NCBI GenBank assembly: GCA_031772625.1
Contig: CM062820.1
Span: forward strand, 1,072,975,369 to 1,073,039,368
Direction: 5' to 3'
Length of the DNA stretch: 64,000 nt
Source: Pinus tabuliformis
Taxonomy: Eukaryota; Streptophyta; Pinopsida; Pinales; Pinaceae
In this document: positions 20,801 through 31,699 of the stretch, in pieces
Layout of the letters: every line of letters begins with the position of its first letter
Numbering within the stretch: position 1 is the stretch's first letter
Notes under the pieces: model-generated
Databases searched by the model: none
What the model saw: the letters and a program-made list of their open reading frames with translations, nothing else
Told to the model about the DNA's origin: nothing
Position numbers and translations under genes: made by a program

Positions 20801-23177
20801 ACCATTCAGCTAAGATTTGGTCCGGGATAAAAACTTTCACTAACCTTCTTCGACGTCTCCACTCATGAATGTGATCTGAAATATACGTGGAGGTTGATTG
20901 TTTTAGTGAAGTTAATAACTCTGTACCGTTATCGTATCTGACTGGTAACTGAAAATGAGTTAAGAACGAAGTAGCTAACTGGCTAAAATTGTAAAAAGAG
21001 GCCCGTGGTAACTCAATGTACCACTTGGCCGCGAGACCAATGAGTGTACGCTGAAAAAGACGTAAACGGATCGAATCATCCGAGATGGAATTTGAAGCAC
21101 ACCAGAGGTGGTAAGTCATCACGTGATTGGACGGATCCTCTCCAGACTTACCTTCGAACTTGGGTATATCGCTGGGCAACTTATTTGGCATTGACGGCCA
21201 GAACGGAAGATATTGAATTGGATCGTTCGTTAGGCGTGTCAAGTCTGGTAAATCCAAAGTTGCGATAAACGGTAACTGCCGGTTAGGATCTCTAAAACTC
21301 TGGGTCACAATACCGGCCCCAGGAGGAGGATATCCAGGATAACTAGGAACAGGAGTCGCATTTGGGATATTATATCCTCCTGGAAAACCAAGATTAACCG
21401 GACCGTACTGGGGTTGCTGAGGTTGTTGATAAGTGTACCCAGGATACGGTTGATACTGGTAAACCGGTTGTTGGACAGCTTGCCCAGGTTGATACTGTCC
21501 CTGGTACGGAGGTTGAACAAATTGAGGTTGAGTAGTAACAACCGTACTTATACCAGGTTGGCCTACAGGCATCTGGACTGTGGTTTTAATCGTAGATCCA
21601 GACAACGGTACAGATGTCTGAGGAGTGGTTACAGGGACAGTAGAAACCGGAGCCGTCGATACTCCAGAAGTAAGTATGGTAGATGTGGCGGTAGTTGCTG
21701 CAGCCGTTTGAGATGGAGTACTAGGTGCAATCGGCGGCTGAGTAACTAGCGAAGTTACAGGGGTTTGAACACCTGACTGGACAGGTTGCGGTTGCTGGGG
21801 TGGACCAGGAACTACAGGTTGTCCTGCTTGGGGTACCGACTGTATACTTGGCTGCAACATCTGTTGACCTTGTGACGGATCCCATACTAACATTCCAGGG
21901 TATTGACCCATAACAGGTTGAGGGTACTGAGATCCATAGCCGGATTGAGGATAGGGTTGATAATTGTAAGGTGCAGTCCCATATGATTGCCCTTGAGGTG
22001 GTTGATAACTTTGACCTGGGTATTGACCCTGAGGTTGATAACCTTGAGGTAAATATGGGTACTGGGGTTGACCTTGACCTTGAGGTTGGTATCCTTGAGG
22101 TTGATACCCTTGGGGTTGATACCCTTGGGGTTGCCATCCTTGAGGTTGCCATCCTTGAGGTTGATATTGATACTGAGGTTGACTTTGGGGTACATATTGA
22201 GGCTGGGGTTGACCTTGAGGTATGTATTTCCCCATAGGAGTGTACTGACCTTGAGGTTGCCCCCCAGACATGAATGAAGTACCTTGAGGTTGCCCCCCAG
22301 GCATTAACGAAGGCTGCCCCCCAGGCGGTAATTGGCCACCTTGAGGTTGGGTAATGGGAACTGAACCTGACATCATGTAAATGTCTCCTACACTCAATGG
22401 TACATTACCACTGTTTCCAACTAATAACCCATGATCAATGGGTTGAGGAGATGCTCCCGCAAAGGTACCAGAAAGAGATTGATACCCAGTAGGAACAGAA
22501 GGACCGCCATGTAAAAAAGATTCAGGACTTTGTGTAAACACAGATGACTGACCAGACATATTTACAGGAGTATGAATTCCTCCAGGTGGAAAAGGAGTTC
22601 GAGGTGTGGAAAAACCAAAGTTGTCTAAATAATTGGTTAATGAAAGGTACCAAGTGGTACTTCTAGGAGGACTATAAAAGATGGATTCACGCTCCCTTAG
22701 ATCAAGGGTAATTTGATCTTCAGGATCAGAGACGCCTATTTCTTCCTCTGGAACAAGTTCTTCTATAACAATCAAACCAACAGGAAGATTTTCGGTGATA
22801 ATTCTTTCTATTCTCGGTGAATCAGGAACACTAGGAGTCGAAGTAATAGGTTCGGATATTTCTGGTTCTTCGCCTGTATCGCTAGCAGACGAAAAACTAC
22901 CAACAAGTTCAGAAACTGTAACAGCTTCAGGATTATAACCTGTCTCTAAACTTTGGTAATCTGGATGGACTACCAAGGAAGATTCTCCTTCTTCAGGTGA
23001 ACCTACTCTACTGCCACTAGGAGGAGTTACAAGGACCTTTAAACCTTCTAAATTACTGGGGTCGTCTCGAGGAGGTTCACCCCTAAGTCTACGGGATCTT
23101 CTCAACAATTCGGCCACAGAAACAACTTCAGGAGACTGGCCCCGAATTCTACGGGACTGTCTCGGTAATTCCGCCAC
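17823..23177 (-). CDS. gag-pol: Element A Gag-protease-RT polyprotein, 1,784 aa
   Basis: One long frame. In order: an Arg-rich N terminus with a duplicated motif (ELPRQSRRIRG / ELLRRSRRLRG); a Pro/Gln/Gly-rich repeat region (about residues 260-615); the Retrotrans_gag core (about 650-830); a Lys-rich linker; zinc knuckle CLICEEDHFTRDC (about 945-957, spacing CX2CX3HX4C); aspartic protease with DEGASTCIMS (about 1153) and DYNLLLGRSW; a long acidic linker; and RT with the YLDD box (about 1676) in QPYLDDLPAHS. The ATG at 23177 is the first of the frame after the leader. It ends with an amber codon just after RT, while the same frame continues through RNase H and integrase. The stop is either a disabling mutation or read through. 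Gag and pol are one frame with no frameshift between them. Confidence 0.92.
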   Translation of the reverse strand: MAELPRQSRRIRGQSPEVVSVAELLRRSRRLRGEPPRDDPSNLEGLKVLVTPPSGSRVGSPEEGESSLVVHPDYQSLETGYNPEAVTVSELVGSFSSASDTGEEPEISEPITSTPSVPDSPRIERIITENLPVGLIVIEELVPEEEIGVSDPEDQITLDLRERESIFYSPPRSTTWYLSLTNYLDNFGFSTPRTPFPPGGIHTPVNMSGQSSVFTQSPESFLHGGPSVPTGYQSLSGTFAGASPQPIDHGLLVGNSGNVPLSVGDIYMMSGSVPITQPQGGQLPPGGQPSLMPGGQPQGTSFMSGGQPQGQYTPMGKYIPQGQPQPQYVPQSQPQYQYQPQGWQPQGWQPQGYQPQGYQPQGYQPQGQGQPQYPYLPQGYQPQGQYPGQSYQPPQGQSYGTAPYNYQPYPQSGYGSQYPQPVMGQYPGMLVWDPSQGQQMLQPSIQSVPQAGQPVVPGPPQQPQPVQSGVQTPVTSLVTQPPIAPSTPSQTAAATTATSTILTSGVSTAPVSTVPVTTPQTSVPLSGSTIKTTVQMPVGQPGISTVVTTQPQFVQPPYQGQYQPGQAVQQPVYQYQPYPGYTYQQPQQPQYGPVNLGFPGGYNIPNATPVPSYPGYPPPGAGIVTQSFRDPNRQLPFIATLDLPDLTRLTNDPIQYLPFWPSMPNKLPSDIPKFEGKSGEDPSNHVMTYHLWCASNSISDDSIRLRLFQRTLIGLAAKWYIELPRASFYNFSQLATSFLTHFQLPVRYDNGTELLTSLKQSTSTYISDHIHEWRRRRRLVKVFIPDQILAEWFVKSLLPRITEDVAKAGVVTEEQVIAQAQYLDLVYMQSGTLHEKILDLPKSNQIAAAPSGSHAADGMIGIVNTKSKKKSSKASTTPIITLPDSPTGESSPELTADIHAVESSTAKSKNGGNKKGKKKAKADKAPKEKTKKSETNDEKCKPRYPCLICEEDHFTRDCPHRAEVVKIVKGSPTPAVLKNPFPEQENKMIGSSSNASEEPILMMSHVRIATRSQDYGSKNPVDGKEAESSHSNPSTSAPGSDPLQIEKPNPDLVIKPPAKGVLRRSAFNPHARAAQNYNIVEDLAVSPSAMSALEVLQSCPAQRKLLLSAIGAVDVQDPNLMIFDLENSTPRLPHQMAFQIPVIVKNRPIHRTVIDEGASTCIMSIQCWRSLGSPSLNQSPTILKAFDGRGFRPFGILQELPIGVEGKTVSLDVEVVDAPLDYNLLLGRSWSYAMTAVVSSVFRVIKFPHNGKIVTIDQLTYFSSDPASSESIQHVGKTTIPYKDVGVGLVKDSGLLGTFPLPPLSVEPSFATIHMITSENIIYDDPWYVPSDSELDSFGDVMPLSPYEIAYEALMSFTDFHSTEVDQMNVVSEESLFTSTLERITFPEVVSSDEQLREILSVDDLPWEDLHHRSSFLPKDDAFENDFSSIFTAEYVKDAQDPTKHSDSELNLGNISRTIPIDISVKPGIEENIHIGASCTEEEIQTYKALFQEFRDVFAWSYEEMLGIDPAIVVHEIKTYPDAKPIRQRLRQIHPRKAAAIKAEVEKLLKAGFIYPIPLTDWVSNIVPVNKKQGTIRICIDYRDINRACPKDNYPTPYIDQIIDDCAGSEMFSFMDGFSGYNQINILPADQPKTAFICPWGTFAYCKLPFGLKNAGATFQRAMSYAFHDIKHIVQPYLDDLPAHSLRRADHLDHLRAIFMRCRHYRIRLNPHKCVFCIETGRLLGFVVSKAGIRVDPSKVEAIIKLPPPSSLRQLQSLQGKANFLRRFIPNYAEVTKGFTRLLK
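20304..20342 (-). other. Zinc knuckle of element A Gag
   Basis: CLICEEDHFTRDC has three residues between the second Cys and the His, giving CX2CX3HX4C, whereas the usual retroviral knuckle is CX2CX4HX4C. The same short spacing is kept in B1, E and both knuckles of F. Confidence 0.85.
21330..22400 (-). repeat. Proline/glutamine/glycine-rich low-complexity repeats within element A gag
   Basis: In the gag frame this encodes tandem short repeats of the type YQPQG/WQPQG, best at about 22050-22170, and related QP-rich text. It is probably disordered and may act in Gag assembly or phase separation (inference). A diverged counterpart sits upstream of the gag core in B0, B1 and E. Confidence 0.8.
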
Positions 23178-25190
23178 AGCTAAAAACTTTTAACTACTAC
23201 ACAAGAAAACAAAATAAAATTTCAAATCAAACCACCTAAAGCCTCTAAAGAACCAAACAAATTGAATCACACGCCTAAAGAATCTAGAGCGTCAAACCAA
23301 ACACAAACAGTATCTTCCGGACCAAAAGCGCTAGTTGGTGATTAGGTCCAACCTCGCAGGATTCAGTACAGAAATGGTGGGTGGAACAGTTACGCCGACA
23401 ACCTGCTTAATGAATAGACTGGACCAAGTTCCTCCACTTTAACCGTCTCGAAGTGAAGTGAACCCCCCAGAAAATCCAAGTGAGTATAGCCGACGTCTGC
23501 TCCAGGTACAGTGGGACCTTCCCTCCACCGTCACCTTGGGTAGAATCCTAGAGATTATGGTCACTAAGGTTATCAATGGCCACAAGTACACCTGGGGGAA
23601 CAGTCTAAACTCCAACAGCACGCAAGGGCAGAGTAGCAAGCTCAATCCCCTTACCGGCTCCTTGACAGTAATCCAAGGTTTACCGATAAGTGACCCCTGG
23701 CTCCTCGACAATGGTTAATCCGAGGTTTACCGTTTGTAATACGTACTGCTTGGCGTCGTTCCCAACGAGGGGGGAATGATCCCCTCACTGGTTCGGACAC
23801 GAGCTCGTGCTTCTCCTTTAAGAGGAGCTTTCCCAGAGTGTAAATGTAACAATTGGATTTGATTCTATCACAAGATCGACTACTTGTTTGTTTTACTGCC
23901 TTGGAGAGTTAAGTACTCACCTACTCCAAGACACTAGCCTAAGCTATGTTGGTGCTTTAGAGCCCTAGAAAATAAAAGTTACTAGTTCAATTTTACTTTA
24001 AGCGTTGCTTTTAAGGTTGTTCTTTAAAGTCACAAGGTGATGGAAGTGAAACCAATGGTGTATAGACTCGACTCCAACCACTACAAAAATGTACCTAAGA
24101 TGATCTATACTACTTTTGCTTTTTCAATGAAAATCTTTAACTAAAAGAGTTGAGAGAATGCAATTTTTTAGAGAAAACAACTTCTTTAGAAAAGACAATC
24201 AAAGAAACAATTCTCTTTTTCTTTTCGAGCACACAAACATAACCACTCTTTACTTGCACGAAAAACTCTTTTTCTTTCAAAAACTTTTAAAGCTACTTGA
24301 AACAAAACTTTTCAAAGGAGATATTTTTGTATTTTCTATTTTCAATAAAGCATGTAAACCTACCTTTAACAAAAAAAACAATCTCAAAAGCTATAAAACT
24401 ATGAAATTTTGACTCACAAGCAAACCAAAAGAGAGATTACTCTAAGTAAACCTAACAAGGCAAAATCTCATAAAGGCGATTCTAGGATGTTTTACTTGAT
24501 CAAAAACAAATCAAGGGCTAGCTAATGCAGAATCAAAAGACTAGCCAAAACAAAACTCAAATCTTTTTGTTCTTTTCGTAAAATGGAATTCAAGACTTAA
24601 ATAACAAGTACTTCGAAAATGGCCCAAAAGACAACTTGATGGTAAGTTACTTCTATAGGTAGGCTTTTAGAACAGGTCTGACTTCTTAGAAAGTTGACAA
24701 AACCAGAGAGATCTAAGGCTTTGACAATTCCTACCGCTAAAGTCACTACAAGACCTACTAAAAATCAAACCCTAGGGCTTACACTTCGATGAAATCCACT
24801 AAAACACTGAATACTAATGAAATCAGTTCAGGTGAAGATTCTGGACAAGGGACTGATGAATCTGGGCAGAAAAAACTAAGAAAAAACAAAATCTAAGAGC
24901 AAAAAGGGCAAAAAATGGAATTTTCTTAAATTTTGGCAGGGGACGCAGGCAACCCGTTAGCACAGGTGCGGACCCGCTCTGTGCACACAGCAAAAGTGCG
25001 TCCAGGGATGCACTGTGTAGCACTCAGAGGGTGCGTCCTACCGAAAAACTCAAGAAAACCACAAATAAAACTAATCCTAAGCTAACCCACCCAGAGACAA
25101 GATCACAGAGCCAAAACCAGAAAAATAAATCAATTTTCTCAAAGCAAAGTTCAAACAAAAGAAAGGACTCTTTTCATTAATGGAAACTAT
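23178..25190 (-). other. Element A 5' leader (untranslated region)
   Basis: About 2 kb between the PBS and the gag ATG with no credible coding. Long leaders are typical of Ogre-like elements. Parts resemble the leader of E (35260-36808) at low similarity. At 25010-25052 it holds a GCACTGTGT...GGGTGCGTCCT...AAAAC block also found at 13941-13981. Confidence 0.7.
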
Positions 25191-25207
25191 CCCCAGTGGA
25201 GTCGCCA
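25191..25207 (-). other. Primer-binding site of element A
   Basis: Minus-strand TGGCGACTCCACTGGGG, three bases (AAT) inside the 5' LTR. An identical word follows the F 5' LTR (52336-52352), and a mutated one follows the E 5' LTR. It is not an initiator-Met site. By family knowledge of Ogre/Tat elements it is probably complementary to a tRNA-Arg 3' end. Confidence 0.8.
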
Positions 25208-25210
25208 ATT

Positions 25211-26264
25211 TGTCACACGGAATCGGTCAAGGGTGCGGACACAGCTGACCTTCCTATAAGTCTAAGACATTCTAATGACAAATAAAACAAACTGGAGCTA
25301 TCCTTCTCTAAACATACATTATGATATGAGAAATCAAGGTGTTTCGTTCTTACCTCTGTCCAAACGCTATTGTAGAAGTCCAAGATTTGTTGATCCGGAT
25401 GAGCTCCTCCCTTTCTCCAAAACCTGCAATCACCAACAGTCAAACAATTAAATAGCACTTGATTATAACATAAAACAAAGCATATTCAACATATAGACCA
25501 AGGAGTACATGAAATAACCCATTAACAACAAGTTATTGAGAAGAATGGACCAATTTGCATTAAAGGTAATCAAAAGGAACCATTACAACCTGAGCCTTGG
25601 TGTTGTGCAAGCTCCTTCCAGGGTCCACAAGAGTCTTCCTCTACTTTGACAAAGCTCACCCACTTCCAAATAGAACAAGTAAGGGTGACAATCTCTCCTC
25701 ACAAACTTCTAAATGGGAGTCCTAATTCCTGCAGCATTTACCCTTAGAAATCTATAGCTTTCAACCTTCTTCCTTCTGGCTCAATGCCTCTTTTTATAGT
25801 GCTCAAGAGGAAGTTAATCAGGTCCACCATCAATGGGATAGTCCCCTCTTTGGATGGGATCACTCCCTTATTGATGGGATAAGTTCCTCTTTGATAGGAG
25901 TGCATGAACCATCTCGAGGCGCTCAATATTCATCCAAGAATCTTCTAGAAAGCTCTAGAAGTGACCACAAGTAAGTTTTTAAAGATGAAACTCGCGCATT
26001 TTAACCTTTTCAGAGGGACGCACCTGCCCCTTTAGATACAGAGCGTCCTTGGACGCAGACCTTGTGAACAAAAGGTGCATACCCGCAGGTAAGGCTTGAG
26101 AGAACCTGCTTACCCAGAGATAAACATATTTTATAAGGACTTTCTCTCTTTCTTGGATTTTGACATGAATAGCAGAGGCCTAAGACTTGCTCAAAAGGGT
26201 AGTATGACTGTTGATTGAGCCATACTGACTGTAAATAGCCATGGTGACATTTTTTAGTGTAACA
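25211..26264 (-). repeat. 5' LTR of element A
   Basis: The same 1,054-bp unit as 10790-11843, so promoter and termination signals are duplicated. A TATAAAAAG word lies on the minus strand at 25790-25798. It is followed on the outside by GTCAT, one base off the GTCGT on the far side. Confidence 0.95.
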
Positions 26265-26730
26265 GTCATTGAGACAAGAGGCTGTTGTATTGAAACCTGA
26301 GAAACTTGAGGTTGACATACAATAGGTAGCACTTGTACTTGTGACGCAGTCACCATAGCAGGTATAGTGGGAATATTTGACACAGGGTGGACTGGTTGCA
26401 TTGAGTATACAACCCTTGGTTGCTGAGGTGGTATTGGCACCCAACCGCTGGATGTAATTCCAGTTTGACCTGAACTTTGTTGTAAACTCCCATATGGTTG
26501 TTCTCCGGGAGGGAATAATGAAAAGGCATACTGCCCTCCATATGGTGGCAATCCAGTACTTAAAGGGTAGATTTGCCTTTGAAGACACATTGGATCAATT
26601 TGTTGAGTTTCAACATGAGAAATACCAGATGAGATTTCGGATGAAGAAATAGGAACTAACCATGTCGTCGAAACAGTCTCTGATTGGACTCCGGCGTGTT
26701 ATTGATAATTTCCCCGGACAGATGGTATAT
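26265..26730 (-). pseudogene. B1 Gag N-terminal proline/glutamine-rich region, part 2
   Basis: Continues the B1 gag that element A split. It contains QQPYG/PPYGGQYAF-type text, paralogous to 34640-35090 and 3095-3550. It ends abruptly at about 26730, where flank X starts. In element E the gag leader continues instead past 35090 toward the PBS, so B1 lacks its own 5' end. Confidence 0.75.
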
Positions 26731-28592
26731 TTATTGGTAAATGGATTATGGGAAGAGAACATTATGTCCATATTCCTAGAGGAGTATTTGTTTCCTTGTA
26801 GGGGAAGATATGAGCCCCCATGAGGGGGATGGTATTGGTTAACCCTATTGACTGTATTCTACATCGATGTGGGTTGAATGGGGTAGTATCTTGACTACTG
26901 CAATGGTGGTGTGTTTTTCATAGCATCAAATTCTTGGTCATTTAACGAGTATCCAGGGTACTGATAGTTATTTATGAGTTGGTTTTGGGTTATGGACCCA
27001 ATCAATCCATCAGCGGCATTGGGATGTGCCTGGTATCTATTTATAAGTTTACAGGTGTGGGGCCTTTTGAAGCACATTATAAATATATCCATACTGGGTG
27101 TAGATAAGCTCTAATTATTGAGCTTTACTAATGGCTTCTTCCTTTTTATGTGGGGAATAATTTGCCACGTCTTTGGAGATTTATGATGTGAGGGATCTAA
27201 AAAACAAGTCCATGAGGGATTTATCTTCAAACTGAGCTTTACATAAGCTACGAAATTTCCGCCATTCATGTATATGATCTAATATGTGGGTAAAAGGTGT
27301 TTGTTTGAAGTGGATGAGGAGTTGTAGGCACAAATCATGAAAAATCGTGAGTTGGAAAAAAGTGAGGAAAGTTTTAGCTAGTGAGATGAAGTTTCCATGC
27401 GAGGTAAAAGGCTGGTTAACATACCATTTCATTGTAGGACCAGTAAGCGTGTGTTGAAATAGTTTTAATCTAATAGTATTTTCGGTGATACTATTAGAAA
27501 AACACCATAGGTAAAAATTCATGACATGGTTTCCTGGGTCTTTGCCCTATTTCCTTTCGAGCTTTAGAATGTTTGAAGGGATCTTGGTGAGCATAGCTGG
27601 CCAATTTTGGCCATTAGCAACTAGTTCATTGCTTAGCTTAACTAAATATGGTACTTTTAAACAAGCTAGGAATGGGATCTGTGGGTTATCTGCCATTGTG
27701 AAATGATTTTGGATAGATATATGCAAAAGGGTCCTCTGTGGGGAAGTTTCAGGAGAACTACCTCAATGAGTGTCTTGCAGACTATCTGGAGGATTGGTGT
27801 GTGGGTTCCCCAAAAGGGTAGAATGTGGGTTTTAATGAGTAGAAGTATTGCAACAAGGATGTTGAAACTCCTGGGCTAACAACCTTAATCATCAACCTAG
27901 GGTTCGTACAAACTTGGAGGTGACAGTGTTGTATGCATAAGTAAAAGTGAAGGTCATGCCTGTTGTCACTATTCATTCAGTGAGATACCCTAGGGGTTCC
28001 AAGACAGACTTCTATAGAGTTATAAGAAGCTTGATTGTTTGATGGAAGAAGATAAAATCTACTCTACTGTAGTAATGAAGAAAACAACATGTAATGTTAA
28101 ATCACACCATATCTTAATTAACCATTTAAATAGCTATGATAAGAAGAATTGCTAAATCAAAACTAAACAAATGATACTATCTAAGCTATAGAAGTCAAGA
28201 GCATCAAACCATACTAGTGTGTAAGAAAAAAAATAAACTAAATATGTTTTCACTTTTTTTGTTTTTTAGGCAAAATCAAGTATGCAAATTAATTGTTCTT
28301 GAGGATGTGGCACTTGAATGAAAGGTGATGGAGGATGGCTAGAAGGTTTATGGAGTGGTTGGATGGTGTGGAAGGGTCCTAGGAGGCTTTGTGTGACTTC
28401 CTAGAGGTTTCCCATCAATTCAACCTCAAAACAGGCTGTTTCAGGAAAACCTACAGGATGTACTAGAAACCTATAGGATGATCCTGTAGGAATTACAAGA
28501 AACCTACAGGATACAACCAAGAGCTAATTGTGAGGTCTTGGAGGTGTTGGGAAGCTTGGGAAAGGTGTATGATGAGTGGAATGGGGTGTTAG
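26731..28592. repeat. Flank X, copy 2
   Basis: The full-length version of 3557-4754. It includes a block of about 670 bp that copy 1 has lost, holding a separate gag remnant. It ends with the TSD word GTTAG (28588-28592) beside the 3' LTR of element E. Confidence 0.75.
27181..27696 (-). pseudogene. Third gag-type remnant inside flank X
   Basis: The minus strand encodes a diverged Retrotrans_gag core with GNHVMNFYLWCFSNS, ENTIRLKLFQHTLTGP and ILDHIHEWRKF. The likely ATG is at 27696, with one internal stop near 27545. A further piece with NAADGLIGS lies at about 26895-27092. It is clearly related to, but distant from, the A and B Gags, so flank X itself came from an older relative. Confidence 0.65.
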
Positions 28593-29630
28593 TGTTATCG
28601 GGAAAACTAGTGTCTATACAGAACTGCTAGTCCCACTAAGGGTGATAGCTACCTTAGAAACAAACACATTAAGTCTACTTTCGTTTTCCTTTATGAGAGA
28701 TAGATGAGAGAAGAATAAAGGAGACCAACCTCTATCTTGCGCTTGGTTCCTTACTCGGTTCTTCTCCCTTCTAATAGTCCTTTGCTACTTGCTTCCTTGT
28801 ACACCTAGCTTCAAAGAGTACCTGTAGAATTAAAGCAGCATAACACTATACGAGAACATAGATCTATTATCATAAGCAATATAGGATCAGATGTATATTA
28901 ACCACACAAATGCATTAAACATCAATCACAAAAACATGTGGAGGAAAACTTGAATAGCTTTATTAATAATCAAGAAAGAGCAAAGAGGATTACAACCAAT
29001 TGTTCTGACCCAGCATCATCCTCTCAGCAAGAAGCCCTTCTTCACCTCATGAAAATCTTAGAGTACCCAACACTATGATATTGCACCAAGAAACCAACAA
29101 CACTTCCTTACAAGATACAAAATTCTAGCCTCTGGATCTCTGGGATGAGGGATCCATATATAGATATTTGCAAGGGGGGTGAGTCAGCTTTTGAGATTTG
29201 ATTAGTGTCTTCTCTCTGATAGTTCTTGATTCCACTTGGAGATTGATGATCTCTTACTCATCCCTGGTCGAATTCAGAGAGGCAAGTGTCACAGGAGAGG
29301 TTTCTGGAAGATTCCATGCTCCTCCACCTTGCAGATTGACCCTGCCATTTGTCTCTTCTCGCCCATCGCACCCCATAGAAGGGTTTTTTGACATGCATCG
29401 CACCTACTGAGTGTATTCAGGTGGGATGCAGCGCACTTTGCCTATGGAGCAGGTGAAATGGTCCAGTTTTGACCAGTTCTGAGTGGTTTTTCATGGAGAA
29501 CTTCTGGGAGAAGATGTAATCAGTTGACCTTGTTCTTTTAGGGGTCAGAACAACACTTTTAGGGACTTAAGAGCCCTTAGTTTATGGACATTTATGATTG
29601 GGGTTGCAGTGCCCAAAAATGTCTATAACA
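28593..29630 (-). repeat. 3' LTR of element E
   Basis: 1,038 bp. On the minus strand it reads TGTTATAGACAT... to ...CCCGATAACA. The polypurine tract TTTAGGGGGCAAC adjoins it at 29631-29643. It is nearly identical to 4755-5792. Confidence 0.93.
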
Positions 29631-31699
29631 GTTGCCCCCTAAAGCATGAGGTCGTTAATTTGTTGATGTCGGGTGAAATGCTTTATCATGAGGATCTGAA
29701 GTTCTTTCAAGCTGGAAGGAGACCTGTAATAAGATACAATACAATACATTATCTTCATAATATTTTCATGATCTAGCTGAGGCGAGCATTTCCCATGCTC
29801 AGTTTTATAAATTCATTTTCATGTACATGAGACAGACAATCGTCTGAGTGTAGAGTGATGATTCTGGTAGAGTCATCATCCCTTAAATTGGATGATTATC
29901 TGTGCAGCAATGATGTACATTTGATGTCTTTATTTTCCTAAATATATATATCACAGTCCGGATGGATGAAACTAGATCCGGGGTCTTCAATCTCATTCGA
30001 TCTTCACTTAAAGTACAAGTCGATCCATGTGAGAGATGTTCTGGAGTCGAACATGGAAAGACATTGCCTGATTACCAGCCAATGATGTAAGCTGTTAACA
30101 AGCGCGAGAGGAATCACCGATAATGATGATGACCCTCAAGGTACTACAGTACAATTCATGTGGTGTGAATAAAGGACTTGGCGTCGAACACCACGTAAAA
30201 TCTTTCGGTCGAAGACCATTAATGTAAACCTGTCGCCGGAAGTGAGAAACTTGCCATTGAGGCATGCAAGCTTCAAAGTACTAAAAGGGTTGTTCCTAGA
30301 TTGACTTCTTGGATAATGAGCTGATGTCGACAAGAAGCGACCCATCATAGGAGGGCCTTAGGGAATCCCACATCAATGACATGGAATGGAGCAAATGATT
30401 TTAATGGAGGTGAAAATGATCTGGTGATATAAGGTTCAGGGTGGCGGTCATGAAAGAATGGAGCGTAAATGTATTGCAGTGGGTGAGACACAGGTGAATT
30501 ATCTGAGCGACTTCTCTTGAACATATCGGCGACACTGACATGATGGATTGGTAGCATTAACCCCCAAATGTGGATGGTGTGACGGAACCATGGTGATGTG
30601 ACCAGTGAATGGAGCAACCCAACCCGACTCGGATGTGGAGTGAAAGTGTCATGCTCAAGAGCGACTTGTTACCAACAATGTTTCTTCAAGTTTTCTTCCC
30701 AATTTTTCCCCATTCATTGCTGACCAGTATCTCTTTATTTTTGTCAAGCTTGAGGAGGATAAAATATGCTTGTTCTATAATTTTCCCTTCGGGCAAACCC
30801 ATCACTATGTTTTAATGAGCCTAGCAATAGTGAAACTCGTCCTGCTGTGGACAAGTTTGTCGCTATTAGGTTTTAACGAGTTTAACGACAAAGATAACTC
30901 GGTCCTTTTCAATTTTAGAGAGTCTGAAAAGGGACGTAAAGGAAACTCCACAAATCCTTTTTTGTCATCTAATCCCTTAAGTCCAAAAAAGTATAAAACA
31001 ATACGAAAGGGATGAATTTTCGGTAATTTTAACGAGCCGAACAAAACAAGCGCTCGAACGTTTTGTGTAATAATCCCTCAGGTCCAAAAAGATTAAAATC
31101 TAAAGGAGAGATAACACTTCCAGTCACTTTAACGAGCTGGAGAGGCCAATGGCTCGACAATCTTTTCAGATTTTACGACTCAGTTGAAAAGAGCTTAAAG
31201 GAGACTCATTTTTGAGGAACAAGTGATAAATTCAGGTAGCAGCTGGTTCCAGGTAAGGTTTGGAGTTTTCCAATCACGGCGGTGTCACAAGGATGGCTAA
31301 CAGGATCACTCTTCGTAGCTGTTCCTCAAAAGGGGTAAACAATCAAGTGGAAGTGAATGATTGGCCAATACAGAGTGGAGGTGATGATGGGAACATGACC
31401 AAGGCTTTAGAGGCTGAAGTACTACATTCACGATGGTTATTTACCGAAAATTGGTTCATTTTTTAAAATGAGCTTAAACTCTAGAGGAACATTTGCTCAT
31501 GACTTATTTTTATTTTTTAACGAGCTTGAATTGTGCACTAAAACTGCTCAATGCGGGTTTATTTTTTAAAGAGCTTGAACCCTGCGGTAACACTGCTCAT
31601 GATAAGTTTGCATGCCCCCAGTATAATAATGCAAATCGTGGTGCATGCCCCCCAAGCTTCGTTGCATTCAACATGGTGGTTGGAATGAAGGTTTACCTC
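29631..31699 (-). repeat. Element E 3' internal region with inverted-repeat array
   Basis: Paralogous to 5793-7857. Inverted repeats of the ACGAG...CTCG type lie between about 30740 and 31860, with some arms decayed compared with B1. There is no coding potential beyond shadows. Confidence 0.7.

Larger units (their letters stand above)
10790..26264 (-). mobile_element. Element A: near-complete Tat/Ogre-like Ty3/gypsy retrotransposon, 15,475 bp
   Basis: Two direct LTRs of 1,054 bp each differ by only about a dozen bases by eye. The TSD is GTCGT (10785-10789) versus GTCAT (26265-26269, one mismatch). The uninterrupted target is visible in E at about 34627-34642. Order on the minus strand is 5' LTR, PBS, leader of about 2 kb, gag-pro-RT, RNase H-integrase, a second RNase H, an oppositely oriented two-exon gene, 3' region, polypurine tract and 3' LTR. 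Large size, long leader, the likely tRNA-Arg-type PBS and the extra RNase H fit the Tat/Ogre lineage. One in-frame stop in pol is the only clear lesion I see. Confidence 0.92.

Noticed and set aside
21721..22237. Several Leu/Thr/Ser-rich frames on both strands
   Set aside because: Shadows of the QP-repeat region of element A gag in other frames.
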